Below, in pieces: positions 1-7,294 of a DNA stretch of 64,000 bases (the stretch's first letter is position 1; each line of letters begins with the position of its first letter). The notes under the pieces are model-generated. The model did no database searches, had not been told where the DNA came from, and was given only the letters and a program-made list of their open reading frames with translations. Position numbers and translations under genes: made by a program. This DNA is from Hymenobacter aquaticus (GTDB taxonomy: Bacteria; Bacteroidota; Bacteroidia; Cytophagales; Hymenobacteraceae), in assembly GCF_004765605.1 (NCBI RefSeq), contig NZ_SRLC01000002.1, positions 620,001 through 684,000 of the forward strand. The letters run 5' to 3'.

Positions 1-1
1 C

Positions 2-1633
2 AGCACCGCCCAAACGGTGGGCGGCACCAGCATGACGCAGTTTCGCAACCTGACGGTGGGCGCGGCCGGCGCTTCGCTGAGCGGGCAGGTGGAAATCCAG
101 CGCCTGCTGACCCTGAACGGCAACCTGAGCACCAACGGCCAGCGCTTCCTGATCTTGTCCAACAACGTGGGCACGGCTATGGTCGTCAATAACGGCGGCG
201 TGGTGACGGGCAGCACCGTGGTGCAGCGCTACATCGACGTGGCCAGCAACGCGGGCTTCGGCTACCGCCACCTCGCGCCGGCCGTCAGCGGGGCTACGCT
301 CAGCAACCTGACCATCTTCCCCATTCTGCCGGGGGCGCAGCCGGCCGGACCCATCCAGTTCAACGCCGCCTACAACTCGGCCGCCGAGCCGGGCCTGGTA
401 ACGCCTTATCCCACGATTTTCTCCTACGACCAGAACCGGGTGGGCACCGTCGCGGGGCCGGCCGGCTTCAACCAGGGCTGGGCTTCCCCAACGGCCGCCA
501 GCCAGATCCTGACCCCAACCCTGGGCTACACCATCAATGAGCCCGCCGGCAACTTCTTCGAGCTGACGGGAACCTCGCTGAACACGGGCAACATCAGCCG
601 TGTCGGCATGGGGCGCGTCGGCCAGGCCGATGGCGGCTGGCACCTGATTGGCAACCCCTACCCGGCGCCTATCGACTGGAACCGCGTCGGGCGCACCAAC
701 CTCGACGCGGCGGCCTACGTGTACCGCTCGACCGGGCAGTACGCGGGCGGCTACACCAGCTACGTGAACGGCGTGGGCGTCAACATTCTGCCGATGGGCC
801 AGGCATTCTTCGTGCGCGTATCGACCGTAGGCGCCAGCGGCAGCGTGAACTTCACCAATGCCTCCCGGGAAACTACCTTCTCGGACCCGGCCTACAGCCG
901 CCCCGCCCGTACCGAAACCCGGCCGCTGCTGCAACTCACCCTGCAGCGCCAGGGCGCTACCGATGCCACCGCCCAGGACGATTTCTACGTGTATGAGGAA
1001 ACCGGCGCTACTTCCGGCTTCGACTCGGCCTTCGACGCGCTGAAAGTGCAGCTCAACGGCGGCGAGCAGCCCAGCCTCTACCAGCTGGCCGGCTCCGAAG
1101 CCCTGGCTATTCAGGGCTTGCCGGCCGACAACGCCCCGCGCAGCCTCGCGCTGGGCATGTACGCGGCGGTTGGCGGCAGCTACACCTTCGTGCCGGCCCA
1201 GCTGCTGAACTTCGCAACCACTGAACCCCTGTGGCTCGAAGACAAGCTCACCGGCACCTGGCACGACCTGCGCCAGGGCGCCTACAGCGTGCAGCTGAGC
1301 CAGGGCCCGAGCACGTCGCGCTTCGTGCTGCACCTGCACCAGGCGCGGCCGCTGGCCAACGGCAAAGCCAACACCTGGGCCGGGGAAGTGCAGCTGTTCC
1401 CCAACCCCGCTACCGGCGGCGCCGTAACGGTGGCCGTTAGCGGCGTGGCCGGGGCCACGGCCGAGCTGACGCTGCTCAATGGCGTTGGGCAGCGCGTATG
1501 GCAGCACACCGCCGCCATTACGGCCCGGGAGCTGCGCGGCAGCGTGCCCGTAGCGGGCTTGGCCAAAGGCATCTATACGCTGCAGGTTCGCAGCAGCGCC
1601 GGTCTGCTCACCCGCAAGCTGGTAGTACAGTAG
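2..1633 (+). CDS. T9SS C-terminal sorting domain protein, 5' truncated by window edge
   Basis: Secreted or surface protein of unknown role; only the C-terminal 543 residues are visible. The frame is open to the left edge (a GTG at 17 is the first possible start but coding clearly continues upstream). The last ~80 residues form a type A T9SS sorting domain (LFPNPATGG near the start, ending in KLVVQ), which in this family directs export through the type IX secretion system and cell-surface attachment. The preceding region is rich in Gly, Asn and Ser and contains RYIDVASNAGFGYRH and NPYPAPIDWN motifs that recur in the C-terminal part of the giant protein at 16905-24350, so the two are paralogous over ~500 residues. 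Followed 38 bp later by a PID-CTERM mini-protein. Confidence 0.9.
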   Translation, partial: STAQTVGGTSMTQFRNLTVGAAGASLSGQVEIQRLLTLNGNLSTNGQRFLILSNNVGTAMVVNNGGVVTGSTVVQRYIDVASNAGFGYRHLAPAVSGATLSNLTIFPILPGAQPAGPIQFNAAYNSAAEPGLVTPYPTIFSYDQNRVGTVAGPAGFNQGWASPTAASQILTPTLGYTINEPAGNFFELTGTSLNTGNISRVGMGRVGQADGGWHLIGNPYPAPIDWNRVGRTNLDAAAYVYRSTGQYAGGYTSYVNGVGVNILPMGQAFFVRVSTVGASGSVNFTNASRETTFSDPAYSRPARTETRPLLQLTLQRQGATDATAQDDFYVYEETGATSGFDSAFDALKVQLNGGEQPSLYQLAGSEALAIQGLPADNAPRSLALGMYAAVGGSYTFVPAQLLNFATTEPLWLEDKLTGTWHDLRQGAYSVQLSQGPSTSRFVLHLHQARPLANGKANTWAGEVQLFPNPATGGAVTVAVSGVAGATAELTLLNGVGQRVWQHTAAITARELRGSVPVAGLAKGIYTLQVRSSAGLLTRKLVVQ

Positions 1634-1671
1634 AGTTTTAACGAATAGAAAAAATACTAGACCCCACGAGA

Positions 1672-1872
1672 ATGATCAATCTGTCAATCCGCCGCATTGC
1701 CCTGTGCATCCTATTTCTCGGCGTAACTCAACTACCGGTACTGGCTCAGGGCCCCGGCAATGGCGGTCCGCAGCCGGGCGCCACCAATGCTCCCATCGAC
1801 GGCGGCGCCAGCCTGCTGTTAGCCGGGGGCGTTGCTCTGGGCCTGCGCCGCTTGCGCCGTCGGCAGGCTTAG
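1672..1872 (+). CDS. PID-CTERM sorting-signal mini-protein (66 aa)
   Basis: A very small exported protein: Sec signal peptide (residues 1-26, ending PVLAQ), a ~15-residue Gly/Pro-rich linker, then an APIDGG motif followed by a hydrophobic stretch (LLLAGGVALG) and a basic tail (RRLRRRQA). This tripartite layout is that of the PID-CTERM protein-sorting domain known from Bacteroidota. What is odd is that almost nothing but sorting signal remains after signal cleavage. The ATG at 1672 gives a perfect signal peptide. Function is unknown; it may be a small envelope peptide or a remnant. It lies just after a T9SS protein and before a rho-independent terminator. Confidence 0.75.
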   Translation: MINLSIRRIALCILFLGVTQLPVLAQGPGNGGPQPGATNAPIDGGASLLLAGGVALGLRRLRRRQA

Positions 1873-1922
1873 CGCTCCGCTAGTAGGTTGCGGCCGGCGC
1901 TAGTCCGGCTGACCTGGTTTCT

Positions 1923-1959
1923 ACCGCCCATCGTGCCTGGCACAGTGGGCGGTTTTTTT
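1923..1959 (+). terminator. Rho-independent terminator after PID-CTERM gene
   Basis: An 8-bp perfect stem ACCGCCCA/TGGGCGGT with a 15-nt loop is followed by a T tract to 1959. It closes the T9SS/PID-CTERM unit before the efflux locus. Confidence 0.75.
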
Positions 1960-2020
1960 ATGGGCCGACTTGCGGCAGCTGGTTCTGCTGAACAACCCGA
2001 ACAAACCGGGACGGGCAGGG

Positions 2021-2061
2021 CTCCACTTCCGAACAGCCTGTCCATTTCCGGACAATGTTTT
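2021..2061 (+). promoter_or_regulatory. Palindromic upstream activator site of the hlyD-tolC unit
   Basis: A 41-bp stretch matching 5668-5708 at 36 of 41 positions. Its core is the 16-bp inverted repeat TGTCCATTTCCGGACA (2039-2054), with a half-site-like TTCCGAACA 19 bp upstream. Its end is exactly 65 bp before the -24/-12-like element at 2120. The layout fits a binding site for a sigma-54 enhancer-binding protein, presumably the NtrC-family regulator at 10135. Seen: sequence, symmetry and spacing. Inferred: the binding protein. Confidence 0.65.
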
Positions 2062-2119
2062 GCGGCGGCTTTTGGCTAGTTTGATTTGTTTGCATCAGAT
2101 AGTCAGCGGGTTAGATGAA

Positions 2120-2136
2120 TGGCACGGGCCTTGGCT
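2120..2136 (+). promoter_or_regulatory. Sigma-54-like (-24/-12) promoter of hlyD-tolC
   Basis: TGGCACGGGCCTTGGCT resembles the sigma-54 consensus TGGCAC-N5-TTGC, with a perfect -24 box but TTGG where TTGC is expected. The same variant recurs at 5767-5783. It lies 35 bp before the hlyD ATG. The deviation in the -12 box is the main reason for caution. Confidence 0.6.
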
Positions 2137-2171
2137 GCTAGTAGGGGAAACTATACCCTTCCTGCACGAAA

Positions 2172-3419
2172 ATGGACAGAGCTATTTCATCTTCCACCCA
2201 AAACCGCCGCCAGCGTAAGCGCTGGCTGATGGCCGCCGGCGTGCTGGCCCTGGCCGTGGCGGCGCTGCTGGCTTTCCGCTCGGTGCTGCAGCCGAGCGTG
2301 TCGCGGCGCGAGCTGCTGACGGCCCGCGTCGAAACCGGCGACGTCGAGGCCTCGCTCACGGCGTCGGGCCTGATTATTCCCGGCCGCGAAGCCGTTATTA
2401 CCAGCCCCATCCAAAGCACGATTCGGCGGGTGGTGCTGCAGGTGGGCGAGAAGCTGCACCCGGGCCAGACCATCGTGGAGCTGGACAAGGAGCTGACGAC
2501 TACGGCCCTGGCCAAGCTCCAGGACGAGCAGCAGCAGAACCGCAACAAGAACGGCCAGCTTCAGCTCAGCCTGGAAAAAGCCCTGAACGACCTGGAGTCG
2601 CAGGAACAGGTGCAGCAGGTGAAGGTGCGCAGCCTGCAGTCGACGCTGCGCGACGAGCAGTACCTGCTCAAAATCGGGGGCGGCACGGCCGAGAGCGTCC
2701 GGCAGGCCGAGCTGAACCTGAAAGTAGCTCAGCTGGAATTGCAGCGCCTGCGCGAGCAGATCCGCAACCAGCGCGCCGCCAACGCCGCCGACGTGCGCGA
2801 GCTGGGCTTCACGATGCAGATTCAGGACCGCAGTATCAGTGAGCTGGCCGGCAAGCTGGCCCAGGCCAACATCAGCAGCCAGCAGCCCGGCGTGCTGACC
2901 TGGGTGAACGAGAACATCGGGAGCACCGTGAACCAGGGCGACGCGCTGGCCCGCGTGGCCGACCTGAGCAGCTTCCGGGTGCGGGCCACCATTTCGGATA
3001 CCTACGCCGATGCCCTGCACCTGGGCGACGCGGTGGTGGTGCGCGTGAACGACACCGACCTGCGCGGCACCGTCACTACCGTCAGCCCGGCCGTGGATAA
3101 GGGCGTCGTGACGTTCTACGCCAAGCTGGCCGACGACCACAGCCCCGTGCTGCGGGCCAACCTGCGCGCCGACGTATTCGTGGTGACGCGGGCCCACCAA
3201 GGGGTGCTGCGCGTGAAAAATGGCCCCTTCTACCAGGGCGGGAAAGAGCAGGCCGTGTTTGTGGTGCGCGACGGCAAGGCCGAGCAGCGCACCGTGCGCT
3301 TCGGCGACAGCAACTTCGACTACGTGCAGGTGCTCAGCGGCCTGCAGCCCGGCGACGAAATCGTGCTCAGCGACATGAAGCAGCACGCCGATACGCCCCT
3401 GCTGACCATCAACGACTAA
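2172..3419 (+). CDS. HlyD/MacA-family periplasmic adaptor of ABC efflux system
   Basis: Membrane-fusion adaptor (415 aa) expected to link the inner-membrane ABC permeases encoded downstream to the TolC channel. Residues ~17-38 form a single N-terminal transmembrane anchor after a basic stretch (RRQRKRW). A lipoyl-like segment follows (SPIQSTIRRVVLQVGEKL). Next is a long Gln/Leu-rich coiled-coil hairpin (~110-220), the returning lipoyl half (PGVLTWVNENIGSTVNQGD) and the beta-barrel/membrane-proximal domains. Length and order fit MacA-like adaptors. It is followed after 11 bp by the TolC gene, so the two are co-transcribed. The palindromic site and sigma-54-like promoter at 2021-2136 lie directly upstream. 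Substrate unknown. Confidence 0.92.
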   Translation: MDRAISSSTQNRRQRKRWLMAAGVLALAVAALLAFRSVLQPSVSRRELLTARVETGDVEASLTASGLIIPGREAVITSPIQSTIRRVVLQVGEKLHPGQTIVELDKELTTTALAKLQDEQQQNRNKNGQLQLSLEKALNDLESQEQVQQVKVRSLQSTLRDEQYLLKIGGGTAESVRQAELNLKVAQLELQRLREQIRNQRAANAADVRELGFTMQIQDRSISELAGKLAQANISSQQPGVLTWVNENIGSTVNQGDALARVADLSSFRVRATISDTYADALHLGDAVVVRVNDTDLRGTVTTVSPAVDKGVVTFYAKLADDHSPVLRANLRADVFVVTRAHQGVLRVKNGPFYQGGKEQAVFVVRDGKAEQRTVRFGDSNFDYVQVLSGLQPGDEIVLSDMKQHADTPLLTIND

Positions 3420-3430
3420 GCAGCCGCGCC

Positions 3431-4915
3431 ATGAAAAACCCGTTTCCTTTCCGAGCCGCTTTGCTGACGGTCGCCAGCGGGCTGCTGAGCGTGGTGGCCC
3501 CGGCCCAGAACCGGCCCCAGCCGCAGGCGGGGCAGGCCGTGAGCCTAACGCAGGTTATCGACCTGGCCCTGGAGCAGTCGTCTATTGCCCGGCAGGCCAT
3601 CACCAACCGCGAAACCAGCTACTGGCAGTACCGCACCTACCAGTCGAACTACCGGCCCCAGCTGGCTTTGCAGGGCATGGTGCCCAATTTCAGCCGGGAA
3701 ATCAGGCTCGTGACCCAGCCCGATGGCACCAACGCCTACCGGGCCGTGCGCAACAACTTCGCCGACCTGGCCGTGACCCTCAGCCAGGCCATCGGGCCCA
3801 CGGGCGGGCAGGTGTACCTGAGCTCGGCCGCGCAGCGCATCGACGACTTCTCCCGCGACGAGCGGACCTACAACAATCAGCCCTTCAGCATCGGCCTCAG
3901 TCAGCCCCTGGGGCGCTACAACAGCCTGCGCTGGGCCCGCAAGATCGAGCCGCTGCGCTACGAGGAGTCGGGAAGGCAGTACGTGGAGGAGCGTGAGACG
4001 ATTGCCCAGCGCATCACGGAGCTGTATTTCGACGTGCTATTGCAGCAGGTAAACGCCGACGTGGCCCGCCAGAACGCGCAGGCCAACGAGGAGCTGCTGC
4101 GCCTGGGCAAAGAGCGGTTTCAGCTCGGCCGCCTCTCGCAGAGCGACCTGCTGCTGCTGGAGCTGAACCTGCTGAACTCGCGCAAAGCCCTGGGCCAGGC
4201 CCGCCTCGATGCCCAAAACGCCGCCGTGAGCCTACAGAGCTACACCGGCCTGGCCACCGACGCACTGCAGCTGACGATTCCGGAGGCTACGGCCAAGCTC
4301 ACCATTCAGCCGGAGCAGGCCCTGACTCAGGCCCGGCAAAACCGGCGCGAAACCCTGGCGTTCCGGCGCCGGCTGCTACAGGCCGAAAGCGACGTGGCCC
4401 AGGCCAAGGGCACCACCGGCTTGCAGGCCACGCTGCTGGCCAACCTGGGCTACACCAACAGCGCCGCCAGCTTCTGGAACACCTACAACAGCCCCCAGGA
4501 CAAGCAGCAGGTAAGCCTGGCCTTTTCGATGCCGCTGGTCGACTGGGGCCGGCAGAAGTCCATCATCAAAACCGCCGAGCTGAACCGCCAGCAGGTAGAG
4601 CAGACCGTAGCCCAGGAGCAGATGACCTTCGAGCAGAGCGTCGTGACGCAGGCGGCGCAGCTGAGCAGCCTGCGCGAGCAGCTGGAGCTGTCGGCCCAGG
4701 CCGATTCGCTGGCCCAGCGGCGCTACGCCATTGCCCGCGCCACCTACCAGGTCAGCCGCATCAGCCTGACGGACCTGAATATCGCGCTGGCCGAAAAAGA
4801 CCAGGCCCGCCGCGCCTACATTGCCGCGCTGCGGGCCTGTTGGGTGGCCCACTACCGCCTGCGCGCCCTCACCCTCTACGATTTCGAGCGGCAGCAGGCC
4901 CTGGCGGCGAAGTAG
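3431..4915 (+). CDS. TolC-family outer membrane efflux channel
   Basis: Outer-membrane channel component (494 aa). A signal peptide covers residues 1-26 (ending SVVAPAQ). Two tandem OEP-type halves follow, rich in long amphipathic helices (for example ADVARQNAQANEELLRLGKE and DVAQAKGTTGLQATLLANLG). It is translated 11 bp after the HlyD-family gene and should assemble with it and the ABC permeases at 7284 and 8693 as a tripartite exporter. Its stop codon starts a CTCACC-type inverted repeat and is followed by a strong bidirectional terminator, ending this first transcription unit. Confidence 0.93.
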   Translation: MKNPFPFRAALLTVASGLLSVVAPAQNRPQPQAGQAVSLTQVIDLALEQSSIARQAITNRETSYWQYRTYQSNYRPQLALQGMVPNFSREIRLVTQPDGTNAYRAVRNNFADLAVTLSQAIGPTGGQVYLSSAAQRIDDFSRDERTYNNQPFSIGLSQPLGRYNSLRWARKIEPLRYEESGRQYVEERETIAQRITELYFDVLLQQVNADVARQNAQANEELLRLGKERFQLGRLSQSDLLLLELNLLNSRKALGQARLDAQNAAVSLQSYTGLATDALQLTIPEATAKLTIQPEQALTQARQNRRETLAFRRRLLQAESDVAQAKGTTGLQATLLANLGYTNSAASFWNTYNSPQDKQQVSLAFSMPLVDWGRQKSIIKTAELNRQQVEQTVAQEQMTFEQSVVTQAAQLSSLREQLELSAQADSLAQRRYAIARATYQVSRISLTDLNIALAEKDQARRAYIAALRACWVAHYRLRALTLYDFERQQALAAK

Positions 4916-5130
4916 TGAGATGGTGAGGTTGTGAGTTTTTGTTCGACTGGCCTTACCTGCCATGTAGGGCGAGGCCTCTTCGACGCAAAAAGCCCTGTAC
5001 CATCGACGTGGTACAGGGCTTTTTGCGTTGTCATCGACTGAGAGTAGATGAGACAAGTTCCTCATTGCCGCTTTCCGCGCAGACCACTCCGGATAAACAA
5101 CTCACCATTTCACTATCTCACCATCTCACT
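4915..5130. repeat. Inverted CTCACCAT-type repeat arms flanking a terminator
   Basis: Arm one (4915-4935, GTGAGATGGTGAGGTTGTGAG) begins at the last base of the TolC stop codon. Arm two (5099-5130) is a run of CTCACCATTTCAC-like units in the opposite orientation that overlaps the stop codon of the convergent SnoaL-like gene. GTGAGATGGTGAG pairs exactly between arms (13 bp). The same motif family occurs at 8528-8692. The stretch between contains a terminator and no gene. Confidence 0.7.
4984..5027. terminator. Bidirectional rho-independent terminator
   Basis: A perfect 19-bp inverted repeat (4984-5002 with 5009-5027) with a 6-nt loop. The GC-rich core GCCCTGTACCA is flanked by A5 and T5 tracts, so it can end transcription from both the TolC gene (+) and the SnoaL-like gene (-). 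Confidence 0.9.
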
Positions 5131-5518
5131 GCGCGGGCAGGTTGGTGTTCCAGATGTCCTGGTGCAGGCGCCACTGGCCCTGCTGCTCTTTCCAGACGAC
5201 GAGGTACTTGCCTTGGTCGAGCTGCTGGCCGGCGGCGTCGAGCAGCGTGTAGGTGCCCAGCTCGATGGCCGTTTCCTCCAGCTCTTCGATGTCGCGGGTT
5301 TTGAGCTTGACTTGTTTCACGCCCATGCCCATCGCGCCCTGCCAGAACGCCTGAATGCCGGCCGCATCCTGAATCGGCTCCATGCCGGTGGGCAGCAGCA
5401 CGGCCGTGGAGGTGTAGAGATTCGCAATGCCGGCGGCATCGCCCCGCGCGAAGCTGGCTTCGAACGTGTCGTTGGCGTGCCGGATTTCGTCGCGGACGCT
5501 GGTGGCGGTAGTGGTCAT
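5126..5518 (-). CDS. SnoaL-like/DUF4440 (NTF2-fold) protein
   Basis: A 130-aa cytoplasmic protein of the NTF2-like superfamily. A typical N-terminal helix (EIRHANDTFEASFARGDAAGIANLYT) leads into the curved sheet with TSTAVLLPTG and GIQAFW. A C-terminal WKEQQGQWRLHQDIWNTN strand pair is characteristic of DUF4440/SnoaL-like proteins (ketosteroid-isomerase fold). No signal peptide is seen. The specific reaction, if any, cannot be read from sequence. It is transcribed against the efflux genes and is probably unrelated to export. Its stop codon is embedded in the CTCACC-type repeat. Confidence 0.85.
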   Translation of the reverse strand: MTTTATSVRDEIRHANDTFEASFARGDAAGIANLYTSTAVLLPTGMEPIQDAAGIQAFWQGAMGMGVKQVKLKTRDIEELEETAIELGTYTLLDAAGQQLDQGKYLVVWKEQQGQWRLHQDIWNTNLPAQ

Positions 5519-5667
5519 GGGAGGTGGGGTTAGGTAAGGAAAGAATCAGGAGTAGAAGATAGGGTTTTTTGGGGCAATACCAGGGTGACTGCCAGCGGTG
5601 TAAAGCCCGGCGACGCACGCCGGCCGGGCTGGCAGCAGCAGAAATTTTCAAAAGCGTACAGCGCAGC

Positions 5668-5708
5668 CTCCATTTTCGAACACCCTGTCCGTTTCCGGAC
5701 AATATTTT
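5668..5708 (+). promoter_or_regulatory. Palindromic upstream activator site of the ABC-sigma-permease unit
   Basis: Second copy of the 41-bp site (see 2021-2061; 36 of 41 identical). Its core TGTCCGTTTCCGGACA at 5686-5701 is a 16-bp inverted repeat, preceded by the TTTCGAACA half-site. Exactly 65 bp separates the core from the -24/-12-like element at 5767. Identical spacing at two loci argues for a fixed protein-DNA geometry. Confidence 0.65.
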
Positions 5709-5766
5709 CATGGGGATATTCTTGCTGGTTGAATGTAAAATACTGAAAGTAAATAGCTTATAAAGT

Positions 5767-5783
5767 TGGCACAGGCCTTGGCT
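5767..5783 (+). promoter_or_regulatory. Sigma-54-like (-24/-12) promoter of the ABC unit
   Basis: TGGCACAGGCCTTGGCT differs from the hlyD promoter element at 2120-2136 by a single base and has the same non-consensus TTGG at -12. It lies 95 bp before the ATPase ATG. The 360-bp stretch from 5519 to 5878 otherwise shows no gene. Confidence 0.6.
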
Positions 5784-5878
5784 ACTACCAGGAGAACCAG
5801 CCCCGCGGCCGCACAAAAACGGACACGGACACCGGGGCCGCTGCCACTACCCGCTTTGACCTCAAACCGCTCGAACCC

Positions 5879-6622
5879 ATGAACTCCACGACTGCGCAAA
5901 ACAACCTGTTTGCCTCGCCCGAAGTCGGGCTGCACCCCGCTCCGGCCCCGGCCATGCTCAAGCTCACCGACATCGAGAAGGTGTACCAGACCAAAACCAT
6001 TGAGACGGTGGCGCTGAACCGCGTGAACCTGACCATCAACAAGGGCGAGTTCGTGTCGGTGATGGGGCCATCGGGCTGCGGCAAATCCACGCTGCTCAGC
6101 ATTATGGGCCTGCTCGACGAGCCTTCTTCGGGTCAGGTGGAAATTGCGGGGCGCCCCGTCACGTCGTATTCCGACAAAGAGCTGGCCCACTTGCGCAATC
6201 AGAAAATCGGGTTCGTGTTCCAGAGCTACCACCTGATCAACGACCTCTCGGTGCTGGACAACGTGGAGCTGCCTCTGCTCTACCGCAGCAGCGTGAGCGG
6301 CAAGGAGCGGCGGCAGCGCGCCCACGCCGCCCTCGACAAAGTAGGCCTGAGCGCCCGCACCACCCACTTTCCCTCGCAGCTTTCGGGTGGGCAGCGCCAG
6401 CGCGTGGCCATTGCCCGGGCCCTGGCCGGCAACCCCGAGCTGATTCTGGCCGACGAGCCCACCGGCAACCTCGACTCGGTGATGGGGGAGGAAATCATGG
6501 ACCTGCTGCTGGGCCTCAACCGCCAGGACGGCGTGACCATCGTGATGGTCACCCACGACGAGCAGCAGGCCCTGAAAACGGAGCGCGTCATCCGCTTCTT
6601 CGACGGCAGCCAGGTGCAGTAA
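5879..6622 (+). CDS. ABC transporter ATP-binding protein (LolD/MacB-type)
   Basis: Cytoplasmic ATPase (247 aa) that should energise the two FtsX-like permeases downstream. Walker A GPSGCGKST lies at ~62-70, the Q-loop at VFQSYHL, the signature LSGGQRQR at ~168, Walker B LILADEPTG at ~187-195 and the H-loop at MVTHDE. This motif set is that of the LolD/MacB/FtsE branch. An alternative start at 5954 (MLKLTDIEKVYQ) matches the usual N-terminus of the family; the 25-residue extension from 5879 is Ala/Pro-rich and may not be translated. It begins the second unit: ATPase, sigma factor, permease, permease. Confidence 0.93.
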   Translation: MNSTTAQNNLFASPEVGLHPAPAPAMLKLTDIEKVYQTKTIETVALNRVNLTINKGEFVSVMGPSGCGKSTLLSIMGLLDEPSSGQVEIAGRPVTSYSDKELAHLRNQKIGFVFQSYHLINDLSVLDNVELPLLYRSSVSGKERRQRAHAALDKVGLSARTTHFPSQLSGGQRQRVAIARALAGNPELILADEPTGNLDSVMGEEIMDLLLGLNRQDGVTIVMVTHDEQQALKTERVIRFFDGSQVQ

Positions 6623-6711
6623 TTCTGAATTCTGAATTGGAAGCAACTGCCACCCGGGTAGCCCAGTCCGGCGAAAGTCCCTTCAGGACCCGGAATTCAG
6701 AATTCAGAATT
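6621..6711. repeat. AATTCTG inverted repeat after the ATPase stop codon
   Basis: AATTCTGAATTCTGAATT (6621-6638) is an exact 18-bp reverse complement of 6694-6711, with a 55-nt spacer. The first arm starts inside the ATPase stop codon and the second ends 22 bp before the sigma factor ATG. No T tract follows, so it is not a classic terminator. It could form an mRNA hairpin between two co-transcribed genes. Confidence 0.75.
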
Positions 6712-6733
6712 CAACATTCATAATTCAACAGTC

Positions 6734-7294
6734 ATGTTATCCGAAACCGACCTCGTGGCCGAGTGCCGCCGCGGCAACCCCCGGGCCCAGAAGGTGCTCT
6801 ACGACCGGCTTGCCCCCGCTATGCTGGGCGTGTGCCTGCGCTACCTGCGCCACCCGGAAGACGCTGAGGAGGCCCTGGTGCTGGGCTTCGTGAAGGTGTT
6901 CCGGGCCCTGGCGCAGTACCGCCACGAGGGCAGCTTCCGGGGCTGGGTGCGCCGCATCATGATCAACGAGGCCCTGGGCCAGCTGCGCCGCAAGCAGCCC
7001 CTGCACGTCGACATCGACGAGTGCCACGACGGGGTGGCCACGATGGCTGCCGCCGCCGAAAGCAACCTCGACGCGGCCGATTTGCAGCGCCTGATTCAGG
7101 CGCTGCCCACCGGCTACCGCACCGTGTTCAACCTCTACGCCGTGGAGGGCTACAACCACCCCGAAATTGCCGCGCTGCTCGGCATCTCGGAGGGTACTTC
7201 CAAGTCGCAGCTCAGCAAGGCCCGCGCCCAGTTGCAGCGGCAGCTGGCCGTGCTTCACCACTCTTCTTTTCAGCCCCAGTCTTATGCTGCTTAG
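6734..7294 (+). CDS. ECF-type RNA polymerase sigma factor embedded in ABC operon
   Basis: A 186-aa sigma-70 family factor with region 2 (~13-80, with YLRHPEDAEEALVLGFVKVF and GWVRRIMINEAL) and region 4 HTH (~115-170, with GYRTVFNLYAVEGYNHPEIA and SEGTSKSQLSKARAQL). It lacks regions 1 and 3, as ECF factors do. It starts 111 bp after the ATPase and its last 11 bp overlap the start of the first permease (ATG at 7284), so it is translationally coupled to the transporter. No anti-sigma gene is visible; the permease membrane domain could be regulatory, but that is speculation. Its presence implies a sigma-54 to ECF cascade if the upstream promoter is as read. Confidence 0.92.
   Translation: MLSETDLVAECRRGNPRAQKVLYDRLAPAMLGVCLRYLRHPEDAEEALVLGFVKVFRALAQYRHEGSFRGWVRRIMINEALGQLRRKQPLHVDIDECHDGVATMAAAAESNLDAADLQRLIQALPTGYRTVFNLYAVEGYNHPEIAALLGISEGTSKSQLSKARAQLQRQLAVLHHSSFQPQSYAA

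Noticed and set aside
2187..3386. 399-aa antisense frame opposite the HlyD gene
   Set aside because: His/Val/Gly-rich shadow frame; the plus-strand protein is an unambiguous adaptor.
7167..7283. Upstream start for the first permease
   Set aside because: Lies inside the sigma factor gene and adds 39 residues unlike any permease N-terminus; the ATG at 7284 overlaps the sigma stop as in coupled genes.
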